DNA of 64,000 bases, from positions 16,401,934 through 16,465,933 of the forward strand of contig NC_045138.2 in the NCBI RefSeq assembly GCF_008831285.2, given 5' to 3'. Both the position numbers and the translations under genes were made by a program. This DNA is from Nymphaea colorata. Its lineage: Eukaryota; Streptophyta; Magnoliopsida; Nymphaeales; Nymphaeaceae. Below the pieces are notes generated by a model. The model was not told where the DNA came from. It made no database searches and saw nothing but the letters and a program-made list of their open reading frames with translations. Positions 25,430-38,035 of this stretch are shown one piece after another (position 1 is the first letter of the stretch; each line of letters begins with the position of its first letter).

Positions 25430-25690
25430 CATGAACTTATCTAAAAAATTAGAGTACATTTATAAAACAATCTGGTTAAGGTAGATTCGTAGAACAATTT
25501 TGAAAAATCTACACCATTTTTTAGGACAAATTCATGAAACAATAATAACTTGTTACAGTTTAAGGATAGCTTGGTGACAATAACATGTTATTGTCCTATT
25601 AATTTGCTTTTATAGTGTTTCATGAATCTACCTCATTTTTTGGGTAGATTCGTGGGACAATAACAGTGTGTCGTCAAACTGCCCCTTAAA
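25430..25690. repeat. Hairpin-rich repeat with 20-bp perfect palindrome
   Basis: GACAATAACATGTTATTGTC at 25576-25595 is a perfect palindrome. Around it GGTAGATTCGTAGAACA (about 25480) pairs with TGTTTCATGAATCTACC-like sequence (about 25617-25633), and CATTTTTT...ACAATAA blocks recur as direct repeats. Related words occur near 31380-31440 and 59745-59820. Probably a MITE family. Confidence 0.45.
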
Positions 25691-25794
25691 ATCTTTGCTC
25701 GAAAGAACACAAAATTAGAGATGTAAATGGTTCAAATTCAAAATCATGAATGAGCTGCATGATTCCTAACATCTAGAGTTACCATTTACTCATT

Positions 25795-25796
<2 letters not shown>

Positions 25797-25839
<43 letters not shown>
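25797..25839. repeat. (AT)n microsatellite
   Basis: Uninterrupted AT dinucleotide run of about 21 units in the spacer downstream of gene 5. Confidence 0.95.
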
Positions 25840-25841
<2 letters not shown>

Positions 25842-26039
25842 CATTTCAACAGTACAACATTTTTGCAAAATCATATCCCAGTACCTTTCATAGAAGCAAC
25901 AAAGCTTGCAAAGGAATAATCGTGCGAAGCTCTTAAAATGAATAAACTCATATATTTCTTTGCATATTTAATTTGTTCGACATTAAATCAATTCCTTCAC
26001 CAAATTAAGCTCATCCGAGGATCTACATACTTGAGCCAA

Positions 26040-26511
26040 AATTTAGGTCCGTACTTGTTATGTCCCCTTGATATCTCGACTGCAAATTAAAAAGAAAGTA
26101 TAAACAAAATAATAATCAAAGCACAAGATTGATCAAGCTAACAAAGCTTCCTTTCTGTGATGCGGATTCGAGATTGGAACCAATGCCAGGCCCAAGCATC
26201 TTCAGATACCCCTGGTTCTCCGCTACACGGGCATTGCTTCTGCCTGTGCAAAACTTAATGAGGAGAGGTAAGCTGCTCTTTGCAAAGATGGCATTCTCCA
26301 TATGGGATGGAAGAGCATAGTGAACCCAACACAACGTTCTGAATCCACAAGTCACACTTGAATAAAATATGAAAGCACATTGCTAACAAGATTATGAACA
26401 TGACTACCCAGAAACATGAACTACTTTGAAAACCCAATTCTAAGGCTACCATCAGCATGTTTGCTGCTAACGATCTACTCACTCTCCTCCACAACTTCTT
26501 TCTACTTGGAC
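26040..26511. repeat. 3' flank of gene 5, diverged duplicate
   Basis: Resembles the 3' flanks of genes 2, 3 and 4 in block order, including an AATAAAA(G/T)ATGAAAG(C/T)ACATT-like stretch near 26362. Non-coding; probably 3' UTR and spacer. Confidence 0.5.
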
Positions 26512-29500
26512 TTATGTCTCTATGGATGCAGCAAGGGTAGCATTTTGCTCGCTTATAATGATGTACTGAATCTCCTCTGCTACTTCCCTCATCGATGGTC
26601 TGTCTTGCTTTCTCTCCTCAAGGCAACCCATTGCCAGAGACAGAAACGCCTTCATCGTCTCCAAACTGCTTGATGAAGATCCCCATTTTAACTTCTCATC
26701 CACTACTTCCAAGAACTTCCCTTCATCCACTCTGTGTTGAACGTACACAAATAAGTTTACTTCCTTTGGATCTCTGTGATAGTCTATGACGTTCTTGGAT
26801 GTCAAGAGCTCAAGCAGAACCACACCAAAGCTATACACATCACTCTTGTCTGTCAGCTGGTAGTTTCTATAGTACTCAGGATCTAAGTACCCAATTGTAC
26901 CTTGTACACATGTCGATACATGTGTCTGCTCGGGCTCGATCAGCCTAGATAGCCCGAAATCCGAGACCTTGGCATTGCATTTATCATCGAGAAGAATGTT
27001 GCTTGATTTGACGTCGCGGTGATAGATCGGAGGCATTGCTGAGGAATGAAGGTAGGCAAGGCCCTCTGCAGTTTGATGAGCAATGGACAGTCTTTGGCGC
27101 CAACTGAGGAAGCCATATCTATCAGTGTGGATGTGTTCATAAAGATTTCCATTGGAGATAAACTCATAGACCATGACCGGCTGTTCTAGCTCAACACAGC
27201 AGCCTAGCAGGCGGACAAGGCTTCTGTGGTTCACCTGTGATAGGATGCTCACTTCATTCAATACCTGGTCGGTGCCCTTAGTGCTATCAACCTTGGCGAT
27301 CTTGACAGCAATTGGGGTGCCATCTTCAAGAAAGCCCTTGTAGACTTCTCCAAAACCGCCTTGGCCGAGAAGCCGATCCTTAGAGAAAGAGTTTGTGGCC
27401 TTCTTCATTTCTCTTCCACTGAAGAGCTTGGAAGATCTCCCACCGCTGTTGGCTGACAGAATCTGTTCTCTCTCTTTTCTTAGCATCTCAAGTGCTTCCT
27501 TGGCTAACTTTTTCCTTGTATGTAACCGGAAGGCGATGAACACCAAGGAAAGCGCTATTGTAGTTGTTAAGCCTGTCCAATGCATCATGAAAGAAGATTT
27601 CAGTAATAAAAAAAAAAAAGATCATTTCTACTGGAATCTTCAAGCAACAACAACATTCCCATATTTTTGCTCAATTATGTCAACTTTATGTGCAGGTGCA
27701 GAGACCAGTTTGTGGGTCCTAAATAACTTCTCCTAGAACATCCCGTTATTCTAAACGTGGTAATGCTCAGTAATGCCAAAGATTGATTCTAGAAATTAAA
27801 CAATCATGTGAATACCCACACAAGAGAAACTGCCTGCAACTACACTTTCATGAAGCATATTATGGACTTTCTGAGCTTCTGATTTATTGACTTTCCACTA
27901 TGTATGTAAGTTTCTGTCTTGTCATTTTCAGAACAGCATGATTTTGATGGCAGAAGGAGATGGCTAACTATGGTTGCCAATGCCCAGGGAGATGAATGAA
28001 GACCAGTGGAAGTATCTACTACTTATGTGAAATGCTATATGTTCAAACAGACTATTGGCTCTAAAAAATGAGAACGCGAAAGCCTTCAGAGTTTGTAGTC
28101 GAAGAACTTTTTCGATCTGTAATAAAAATCTTACAACAGAAACCGAAAAGAGACGCATTTCTAAAACAAGCATTCGGGGGCATTTGATAACCCTCAAAAA
28201 GATTTCACGGTCTACTGAGAGGTTGAAGCATCATTTCATCATACATATTCAAATAAAAAAAGAAAAAAAGTGAAATCCTTTCATTCTGTAAAGGCCAGAA
28301 AAATAAATTGGATACAGTGGATACAGTCACATAAACACACAAAAACATGCTGTCCAACAGTCCATGTATGTTATAATTAACGGGATTACTGTACAAAAAA
28401 TTGAAACTCAAAGAAATCTTTCTGCCTGTAATTAAGAAGAGTACTTTCGTCGCTTTACCTGTTACAAGAGCGATATACCCTGCTTTATGACATCTCCACC
28501 CTTTCCGACACACTATGGTGACTGCAACACAGGGAAAAATGAAAGTAAAAACTTTATGACGGGAAAGAAATAAGCAGGGAAGCTTACAGACCATCAGATA
28601 GTGAGAAAAATATCAAGCGATCATCAAATAACCTGTGTGTGGTTCGTGCATCCTGACCCGGCCACTGGTGAGGCCCATGTATTATTTTGTTCAATTAATT
28701 AAACAAATGGATGTCTTTATCATGTTTTATTCTGTGAAAAAGAACATTAATCAGTCACTTAGGATACTTGATACAGAGACGAAAACTGGCGGACAGGAGG
28801 AGCCTATCTGGTGGCGCCTTCGAAATTTACAAGAAATAAAATTACATTTATTGTAAACCTTTCCTTGGAAACTTACAGATCCTCTTAAAATTTTGGAAAA
28901 TTCACAACCTACATTCGTTGCAAGAAAAAGCTCAGAACTTTTCACTGAACAAAATCGTAAGATTGTGTTTTACAGTTGGAAGCATATTGATAAGGAAAAA
29001 TTGAAATCAACAGGCTACCGGATGTCGTCAGATGCTTAATGTCTAAAACCTAACAACTAAAAGCACCATTAATTTAAAACTCCATTAAATCACCTTAAAT
29101 CTAATAGTCTTTTCACGACTGATATTTTTGTCTCCTCCAGTTTGCCCTTACATGGGACGGCTTCCTTTTCAAATACAAGGGCATCTTAGTCATTTCGGTC
29201 TCAAATTTCCACCACCCTTGTTCGGGGCGAACATACAACAATTTCCGAAACGAGCTACCCTCTATTTTTCTGTTATTTTTCACATCTAAACATTGAACGT
29301 AAGGATAAAGGATAGTGGAATAAAGAGAGAAAGCCGATAAAATGGGAATATATAACAAATTTGAGAATAAGAGGTCCCCTAAATACAAAAACAAAGAGAG
29401 AGAAAAGAAATGTGGGAGAGAGGTATAGTAGTCGAGGGCCAATAAGAGAAAATCTTCTCTTGTTTTAGGACTAGTTTTTCCCACCTCTTCTCTCTGTCCC

Positions 29501-30737
29501 CACATTTATTTCGATCTCTTCCTTTCTACTTCTCTATTTCCACCTACTCCGAGAGAGAGCAATGATGGTAGAAGACGACTCTAAGAAAGAGGGGGACAAA
29601 GAAAATTGAATTAGAATGGAACGGCATGAAACGGTCAGCATACACAAATATGTCTGAAGACTTAACATATATATCTTTGTCGGCATACAACATAATATAC
29701 GAGTATATCATAGATATTATTTGTATAATCTTCTCTATATTTTGGTACCAAAACAAGCAATAGTTGTCGAGTTCTGCACCAACTTGTGGATGCAGTTGTG
29801 TTAGTTTCTCAATCTATCAATCTATTTCTCATTTCAAAGTATTAAAGCTTGCAGATATTGATTATAACCTCACGTCCGAAGAAAGAAAAATTAAAGAACA
29901 CAAATGGAGCTCACCCTTTATGCACGTCCCAGTCTTCGGATCCCACTGTAGACCACCGTTGCATTTACAGCGCCTTGTTCCATTGCCTGCGCTCTGATCC
30001 TTCAAGCATGTTGAGTTGGGCACCGCCTCCGAGCAGTCCGTCTGGTTCTGGCACTCTAATTCAGGCGGGGATGCCCATTGCACCTGCACTCCTTCCTGCC
30101 ACTCTTGTACAGGCAACTTATCGTCCAGGTTCACGAAGCTCCTGTATGCCGTACAACTCCTGGCGATTATATTGTATGATAATACGGTGCCTCCCACTCT
30201 GGCGGTGCAGCAAATGTTCCAACTCCGGCAGCTTGCCATCTCCGGCGGCGCCTGGTTCAGATAGGTCCAGCAACTGCTTCCGTTGGAGCTCTGAGTGGAG
30301 CAGTCGTATATTTCTCTTCTCATAAACTGAGCGGAGCAATTCAGCATGAAGACCGTGTTACCCGTTGTGAAATTGAACGGCAGACTATGGTTCAGCTTAA
30401 CGCCCTCGTAGACGAAATCGGTCGTTCGGCACGAATTTCCGATCAGTCTTGCCGGTTGAATGATGAATGTCTGCGACTGGGGATCGATGCTTGAAATGGG
30501 ATATTCTGTCCCGTTTATGCTTTTCAAGAACAGAGCACCAGCGGATGTGTTGCAGAAGACCGGGTACTTGGGATCGCCGCATCCTGGTGATGTGCTGAGG
30601 GGGTAGGCAACGGCGGTCGAGCCGCAATTTCCGCACTGTTTTCCTGCGGAACAGCTTAAAAGGAGGAGGATGGTGAGGCAGAAGATTGAAACTCCGGTGG
30701 ACGGTAAGTGAATCAGAGAGGCATGACCAACTTCCAT
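26512..30737 (-). CDS. WAKL20-type receptor kinase-like gene 5, complete
   Basis: Exons 29915-30737, 28459-28521 (63-nt micro-exon, TIVCRKGWRCHKAGYIALVT) and 26512-27572 give 1947 nt, 648 aa. Signal peptide about 1-32; GUB_WAK-type domain from CGNCGSTAVAYPLSTSPGCG (one change from the usual VPYPLS); WAK-associated block ending CKCNGGLQWDPKTGTC; transmembrane helix spanning the micro-exon end and LTTTIALSLVFIAFRL; kinase with GQGGFGEVYKG, K386, HRD D482, DFG D500 and a full C-terminal tail. The ATG at 30737 aligns with genes 3 and 4. Introns are 1393 and 886 bp; part of intron 1 (28620-28950) matches gene 4 intron 1 (20250-20600). Closest relative is gene 2 despite two genes lying between. A good TATA box lies about 150 bp upstream. 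Expected plasma-membrane kinase with a wall-facing ectodomain; ligand unknown. Confidence 0.93.
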
Positions 30738-31985
30738 GGCGGTGGCGTCCGGTCGGCACTCAAAGTTTCAAACTCTAGTCAGTTTATGCTATCGCAGCCA
30801 GCTCTCTCATCGCAGCTGTGACTATTTCCGGGGGAATGTTACCGATAACTTTCTCCCAGGCAGAGAGAAACGAACGTTTTGGTATCCTTTTTATAGATAT
30901 TTAAGAGAACAAATTGCTATCAACTTTTTAATTAACTTGATTTAATATGCGATGTGCAAGAATAAGTTAAGATAAATGCATCTGCTTGTCTTAATTAACT
31001 AACCATACTTTTGGCATATTAGAATTTCTAGGAGATTTGTTGTATATTGCAAGAGCCACCAGCTACTTTGAACAAAGGGAAGGCCAAAATAAATGTTAAT
31101 AATAAAAAATTAGGTTGGGGGGATCACCAAGTATCATTAATTTACTGATGAGTGATTGATGACTCTTCCATAAAACTGCCCCATAATTACTATGACCTCA
31201 GGATGAAAGTAATATTTATCGTTTTTTCATTATCATAACGAATTATTATAACCAAATGCGAGAAAGTTTCGGTTGAAACTCAGTTGTAAAGGAGAGTGCA
31301 AAATGAATAATTATGTCCACCCTTTAAAAAAAAAAGGGTGGTAGTTTGGCAGCATGGACTCTATTATTTCTCAAAGAAAAGGGAGATTCGTAAAACAATA
31401 GTTTAGTGTCTCATGAACCTTTCAAACAGATTCAGGGAACAATCACAAAGTATCTATGCTGCCAAAGGATCTCTTATTCTTTCGATTACCAACTAAACTC
31501 TTTTATTTAAATTAATGTTAAAGATCATGTGCCTGAATTGCGTTTCTGCAGTCATCGGATTTCAGCCATGTAAAATGCCAACAATTGCTGAACGTATGTC
31601 CCAAACTTCAGGATTACTATATTCCAAACTCTTAAGTGCATCTCTTCTTTGAAAAACAAACTTTAGATCATAGAAGCCCATTTCTCGATGGGTTTAATTA
31701 AGCTAATCTAAGAGACGATTATACTGTTTATGGATCGAGTTCGCGCAATAAATTTGACGAAACATACCTTCCAAGTTCATTTTTAAAACGGAAACCAATA
31801 TTTTTTGGCAGTTAAATTGCATCCAACGGAAATCACAGTTTAAGCGTCCGGTCGAGTTCTCTAATTGGATAGATTCGCAGAGTGCCAGCCAGACAGACGT
31901 TGGAACCAGGACTGCCCAACTGCAGACAATTTTTAATTGTTCAACCCGAAGCTGAGTTTGGAGGCCACAATAAATAGCCACAGGT
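30738..31985. repeat. 5' flank of gene 5, diverged duplicate of the other upstream regions
   Basis: Blocks such as GTCTTAATTAACTAA...TTTGGCATATTAGAATTTCTAGGAG (30985-31035) and a distal GACTGCCCAACTGCAGACAA-type block (about 31910) follow the same order as upstream of genes 2, 3 and 4. No coding sequence. Confidence 0.5.
30886..30896 (-). promoter_or_regulatory. Putative TATA box of kinase gene 5
   Basis: Minus strand reads CTATAAAAAGG, a near-ideal plant TATA box, about 150 bp upstream of the ATG at 30737. A transcription start about 30 bp downstream would give a 5' UTR of roughly 120 nt. Confidence 0.55.
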
Positions 31986-32228
31986 CCACTTGAAGGCGGA
32001 TAGATGCCTTGGTAGGTGAATTAAAGATGTCTTGGGGGTTCATGTATCTCATTTCTTCTCATCCGGTTTCGGCACTATTCATTTGAAAATTAAGTTGCGT
32101 GCGGAGACTTGCTAAGGCCCCGTTTTACTTATAATCTGGTCACGCCGATCTCTATCTCCTTCCTGCTCTGAGTTTAACTGCATTAAGAAAACAACCTTCC
32201 CTATCAAGCCCCCAAAACCAGATCCTCT

Positions 32229-32445
32229 GCATTATGGTATATCCTTCAAGTCAAGTGTCGTACTTGTGGGTGTCTGTTCTGTGTGTTCATCTGAGAGAGA
32301 GAATACAAGAGATCTGTGCGACTGTAGACGTAGGAGATTATTGCTCTGAACCACATAAATCGTTGTCTTCTTTTTTGTTGCTTCTAACCTTTTCTTGAGA
32401 GTGCGAGAAGAGAGTTTATTGTGTTTTGTTCCTAACATATCCTTT
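32229..32445 (+). mobile_element. Possible solo or partial copia LTR
   Basis: The stretch with GTAGACGTAGG, TGCTCTGAACCACATAAATC and TTGTCTTC, ending CCTAACA, has the word order I know from the 3' part of many plant Ty1-copia LTRs. No primer binding site or internal region follows and no second LTR was seen, so a solo LTR or fragment is the best reading. Confidence 0.35.
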
Positions 32446-34149
32446 ATATGGCACTTGTTATTGTTTGAAGTTTCCTGAATGAGATTCAAACCTGAAACTC
32501 CTTAAATTTTTGCCGTCCCACCCAATTAAGTTGACCATCGGGGTGATGCTTTAATGCTGTTGGAGACGGCCATTTAATTATGTCTGCATGACAAAGATGT
32601 GCTGATTTCTTGCTACCGATCGATGGGCACTCATTCCACCGGTTGTTGGATGATTGCAGAAATCCAATAATGTGAGGCTGTGGCTGCACTGTACGCTTCT
32701 TTAAAGCTGTTCCTAGACATATTTGAACTGTTTTTCTAGAAAATGAACGCTATTCATAGAACCATTTGGACTGCTTTTTTGGCATTAAAACGAGAACTTC
32801 TTACCATTGAGAAATTGGGAAGGCTGGGTGCACAGTTAGCAAACTGATGCCCAGTTTAGAAGGAAGTCTGTGAATCCAATGGCTACATATTTCTTACCAC
32901 AAACTGAGAGCTCCTTTAAAATGAAAAAAAAAAAAAAAAATCACTCATGAAAGCAATTACAAGGCTAAAGGGCAGGGGTTTTGAAAATATTTTAGGATGT
33001 CATTCTCGGTTTTTTGTTATAGTGCTTGTAAATCCGTATGACAAAATCTAATAAAAAATAGAAGGCATTTATTTAACTGTCGATTTGAGATCCCCTCCCA
33101 TTTCAATTCTTTTTTGCACGACCCACTGTTTATACAAACTGTGGATTTCTATATGATGGAGAATAGTTGATCGAACGCTAGCATTCAATAAAGAAAAGAA
33201 GGAAAGTTTGGTAATTTGATAAAAAAATGTTTTCTATACTCTTTTTTATTTTTTTCGTTTTCATTTTTGTTTTTACAAAAAGTTTTTTCAATCATTAACC
33301 ATAGTAACTTATAGCGCATATAATCAGGTCCGCCTTGAAACCGTTTCTTAAATTTTTATTCTTGTAAAATCTGTCACGTCCATGTGTATATGATTTTGAT
33401 GCGGAAAACACTATAAATTTATATTTATATTTATATATGTATATGAAAACGAAAGTTTTAGTATCTATACAAACGTTTAGTAATCAATGACTTTTTTATC
33501 AATTATGATTTTGTCTAAGATGACTTTCACATACAGTTCCCACGTACCCGAGATATCTACCCAATTAATTTTTTAAAAGAAAGTATAAGGATGAAAGAAT
33601 TGGTCCTTTTATATCTGTGCGTTTGGGGAATTCCAATTTGCCAGATGCTGGATATTACCAGATGGCTTTAAAAAATCAAAATCCTTAAACGAGCATAGTT
33701 TGTGCTAAAAGTGTCACGAACGATTGGTGCACTATAAATTGTTGCCAATGCTTCCTTCAAAACTGTTTTTGACAATCGGATATCAGCAACTTATATATAT
33801 ACATATATATAGTGAATTAACTTTGAAAGATATCTTTGTCAAATAGCTCATCAAAACTCTCTCGTTTTCTTTTTCTTTTAGCTTAACATAGGCACCTTTT
33901 TTTCGTCGGGCTTTGTGCCTCGTCTTGTACAGGAAAATGTACATTTTGTCATTCTTCTGACTACGGCTGGATGATTGTGTCGCTCCGTCTTCTCATTCTC
34001 TCCTCACACCTCTTATTTTGTTTTACTGTATTGTATTGTATATTTTGTCTTTTTGTATATTTTGTCTTTTTGCTTCTGTTTTACTTTTGTTAGTGTAATT
34101 TGGGACTTCTTATCCCCAAATTTTAATATAGCTCTAATTTTCTCCCTCT

Positions 34150-34915
34150 TGATGGGTAGAATACTCCACCCATTTTCGCCGCTGAAACCTGGCACCACAA
34201 CAATGGCAAGAGGACTCCGGTGAAGCTCCGGCAGTCCAGTTGATGAGGTGCCAGGAGTTTCCACTCATCTATAGCACCATTCCTCGATGCCAGCAGGCCC
34301 GCCAGGCCTCCATCGGGATGGCTGAGTCTCGGCGTCGAGGAATGGCGCTGGCGGCCGCCAGTTTTGGTAAAGGAAGTTGGGAAGAGAGGGAGGAGTTAGG
34401 GAAGGGACTGCAGAGTGAGGGAGAGAGAGAGGGAGAGAGAGAGGATAGGATAGGAGGGGGAGAGCGCCGAAAAATATATAAAAAAATGGGCAGTGTGATC
34501 AGCTGGCCATTTGATAAATAAATGATGGGGAAAACAACAAATAGATAGCAATAAAGATCGGACCGCTCCGGTCAGGTGTGTATTGGACAAATAAATGTCA
34601 TAAACCATGGCTGCATGATTTATTTCTCAAATGGACGGCTAATCAAAGCCGTTCGATCTAAATCAGACGGCTCTCACGCTGTCCATTTGTTTATTTATTT
34701 ATTTATTTTCTCACATGCACTCATCTTCCGTTACTCCCTTCCTCCCTCTCTCAATTCCCCCATCCTTCCAACTTTATTTACCAACGCTAGTGGCCACCAG
34801 TGCTATTCATAACACTGGTGGGCTCGTTGGGGGCTCTCCAACCATCTTATCTTAACCAAGGAAGAAAAAGAGAGGGTTGTAGAAGGAAGAGTGGCGGCCG
34901 CCAATGCCATTCCCC
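34150..34915. mobile_element. Inverted-repeat, hairpin-forming element
   Basis: GGAATGGCGCTGGCGGCCGCC at 34339-34359 pairs with the reverse complement of 34891-34912. A second, longer inverted partner (34733-34812) pairs with 34345-34415 through TTGGTAAA and AAGTTGG words. CCACCAGTG and CACTGGTGG (about 34796-34821) form a further small hairpin. No transposase reading frame is visible. Likely a non-autonomous DNA transposon of uncertain superfamily. Confidence 0.4.
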
Positions 34916-36477
34916 CTTAAGATTGGACACTAGGTCGGGCCACCTCTGAGTACTTGGTATCCCATTCGACTTGGGCCTAGAAAAAATGAACCCAATCCGG
35001 CCCAACTCATTATCGGGTTAGCCCGATAAACATGATTCGGGTTAGATAATTTATTTTTTAAATATATATATATATATATTAACTAAAAGTTTAGTTACAA
35101 AAAGTTGGAAACACATCGGCGTCAACTAAAACAGAGCACGGAGGTCAGTTTAGCAACAGTTACATGGAGGCAAAAATCAATAAAGTGGGGTGAAGTTATA
35201 CGTCGGGCCACTAACATGAGACCGTGTAAGTATAACGGTATACGTTATAACGGTATAAGCGTTATAAGCGCCTGAGAAATAACAATGATATTAAACCAAC
35301 AAACCTCTGTAATAAAGGCAAAACTGGAATTAATACAAATTCATGTATAAATGAATTTATTTATAATATATATATACATACGAATCAAGAAAATAACAAA
35401 AAAAAAAAGTAAGTGATTGGATCGACCTACTGCTCAATTTTTTGGTATTGGTCTTATGAACCAGCCTTATATGTTGGCTTTGAAGTGTGAATAAAAATTT
35501 GATAATGTTTTGTTGTTCAGATAACCTTTTGCAAAAGATTCAACATACGTAAGCCCTTGAAGGCACGACGGATGTTACTTAAGTTCTAGAGTATTAGGCT
35601 GACACAAGGTTTTTTCTTGGATTAGTTTTTATTTTTGTTCTTTAATTATGGTACATAATTATTGATGTAAAAAATTGTACAAACAAACTGATCACGTCCC
35701 TTTGCATAACTTTCTTTTTGTATAGAGGTATATGAATATATGAAGAAATTAATATATAACATTACAGGAGCAAACGTAATTTAAAGTAAATTTAACTGAA
35801 AGTTTTACAACAAGACGCTCATCAACATTTAATGACAGCCAAAACATTACTAAATTTGAAAAACTTTCTTCCATCTAATTTAAAATTTTAAACTGACGCT
35901 CCTCGGTTTTAGCTCAACAGCTGCTCTAAGTGCAAAGATTGTTCAATTTAAACTCTTAAAACCAAATGAGTGAGTTTAAACAACTCGAGTTCTTACAACT
36001 AGAACTCGACTTGTTTAACACTTCGAGCATACATTTGAACTCAAGCTTGACTCGTTTATAAATGAGTCGAGTTTTAAGTTCAAGTCGAGCTCGAGCTGTC
36101 TTGGCTCATTGTGCAGCATTATACACATATATACATACATACATGTATAGCATATTTGAATCTCTATAAATACATACATACATTTATTTATTTATACATA
36201 CATATAGCCAAATTACTACTGAAAAAGAAAGCAGAAAGCACTCTGTTCACCTAAAGTCCTAAGTAATAGAAGGGTTCAATTTTAGGGTCATTAAGACAAA
36301 GAAACTATTCTGTTGGTATAATTTAATAAGTAATTAATGATTGCACAGCCACAGGTTGATTAGAGAAAAAGATTGTGATAAGTTAAAATAATCATTTTCA
36401 CTGGAAAAAAAAATGAATGAAATACTTTTTAGGCGATTTTTGAAATCGATTGCGACTTTCCATTTGCACTAGCTTTA

Positions 36478-36905
36478 CTGGCAAGTAACTTTCCATCAAT
36501 ATGTGAAGTCTCAACTTCAACATGCAATTAAGTCTTTGGGGCCTGCTTAACAAGAATTTCCATGTAGGCCAAAACTGTATTACGATATCAGTTGAAATGT
36601 GCATCAAAGAATAGGAAAGATCTTTGACATAGTGGACAGCAGAAATGAACTTGAGAATGTGAAACATATATTATCAGAGAACAACTTTCATCTTTGGTAG
36701 CTAAATATCAGCATAATGAATGAAAATGTATGTGATTTCCTAACTACCAACGTCGCACATCTTCCTTTTAACTGAACTAGTCCTCAATTCATGCCTTTGT
36801 TTGCTTGAAAGGTCACCAAATTAATGATGTAAATGGTTCGAACTTGGGTCGGATTGGTCAGCCTTTATTGAATACTACTTAATTAGATTATACACAAATT
36901 TAGTG
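36478..36905. repeat. Second copy of the 24775-25370 segment
   Basis: Carries AACTTTCCATCA, TTTCCATGTAGGCCAAAACTG and TACTTAATTAGA in the same order as the first copy. It lacks the MITE found there and so preserves the approximate empty site near 36725. Confidence 0.6.
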
Positions 36906-37129
36906 ATGTAAATGGTTTTAAGTCAGGCCGGGTATCAAATTTTACTTAATAAGTATTGTCTATAACGAGATGTAAATTTGAATGCTTGTTTCCCTAAACT
37001 TGGATCGATCCTATGCAATCCACTCTTATATTGCTACAAGATTGAAAGTTGGATTTGGCCATGAAACTACATAACATAATCTGGTTGGTAATTAGATCTG
37101 AATGATTTTGTTTTTTTTTTTCATCAGGT

Positions 37130-37930
37130 ACCACCAAATGCAGCCGAATTTGCATTATTTGGCCAAAGTCCATGCAGGCTCTACCCTGGCTCAGCTCCTA
37201 GAGGGCTCGATCCATGGTCCAACAATGGAAAGACCCAGAAGAAGTGTAGGTTGTGGTTCCACATGGAAGCTAAATCTGAAACAGACAATGGTTCTGAACA
37301 CGCATTTCCCATTTCAACAAGGTTGTCGCGTTCAAGAACTTGTCGATTTTCCTTTTCATATACTACAGATTGATCTGCAGCCCATTCGCACCCATAACCA
37401 CCCAATTGAAAATGGAACCATATCTGACCTTGCTTCTCAATATAGTTGGCGACGTTGATGGCAACTTCTGTCTTCTTGTGGAAAAGTTTTCAGCCTGGAA
37501 TGAGTTGTTCTACTCAGATATTCATTTCTCCTTGCAGTTCCACGTTCGATGCTGCAAACTCATCTGCTCCTTGACTTCTTTGCTCAGCCGTGCCCGTGAC
37601 TCTATTTCCCAGACCTTTCGGCCGGAACAGATAGATCGACCATGCAAAGAGCTGAGCAGACATGACCTTTTATTATGGTTGGACGACATCCGAGACCAAG
37701 CTTCTTTGCGATCCCGATAACCAAAAAGAAAGGGAAGAAAAGTACTTGATCCATTGCTAGTCCTTTCACATTGACGTCCCCAAAACAAAGCGTTGCTTTC
37801 CACAATGATAAAGGCAATAATAAGTAACGCTGATGTCGACAATGAGATAAGATACAAAAACGTACAGCGTCGCCGAATTGGAGTTCCATCCACAAGTCCA
37901 AAAGGGGCTGAACTGAAGTCTTAGGCGCAG
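37130..37930 (-). other. Unidentified decayed coding-like segment
   Basis: Less AT-rich than its surroundings. On the minus strand, frames 37522-37893 (123 codons, with hydrophobic stretch TSALLIIAFIIV) and 37181-37405 (74 codons) are open but in different frames, with stops between. I do not recognise a family; a pseudogene of a membrane protein is possible but unproven. Confidence 0.25.
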
Positions 37931-38035
37931 AAGGACCCCCATAGACTTTCAAACCTCAACATGCATCTAGAGATCTGCCAAATTTTAACTTAGAAATTAG
38001 CACCATCGAAGCTCAAAGCTATTTTTCTTGTTACT

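Noticed and set aside
36100-36215. (CATA)n-like tracts that resemble a degenerate microsatellite
   Set aside because: Too interrupted to define a repeat unit with confidence.
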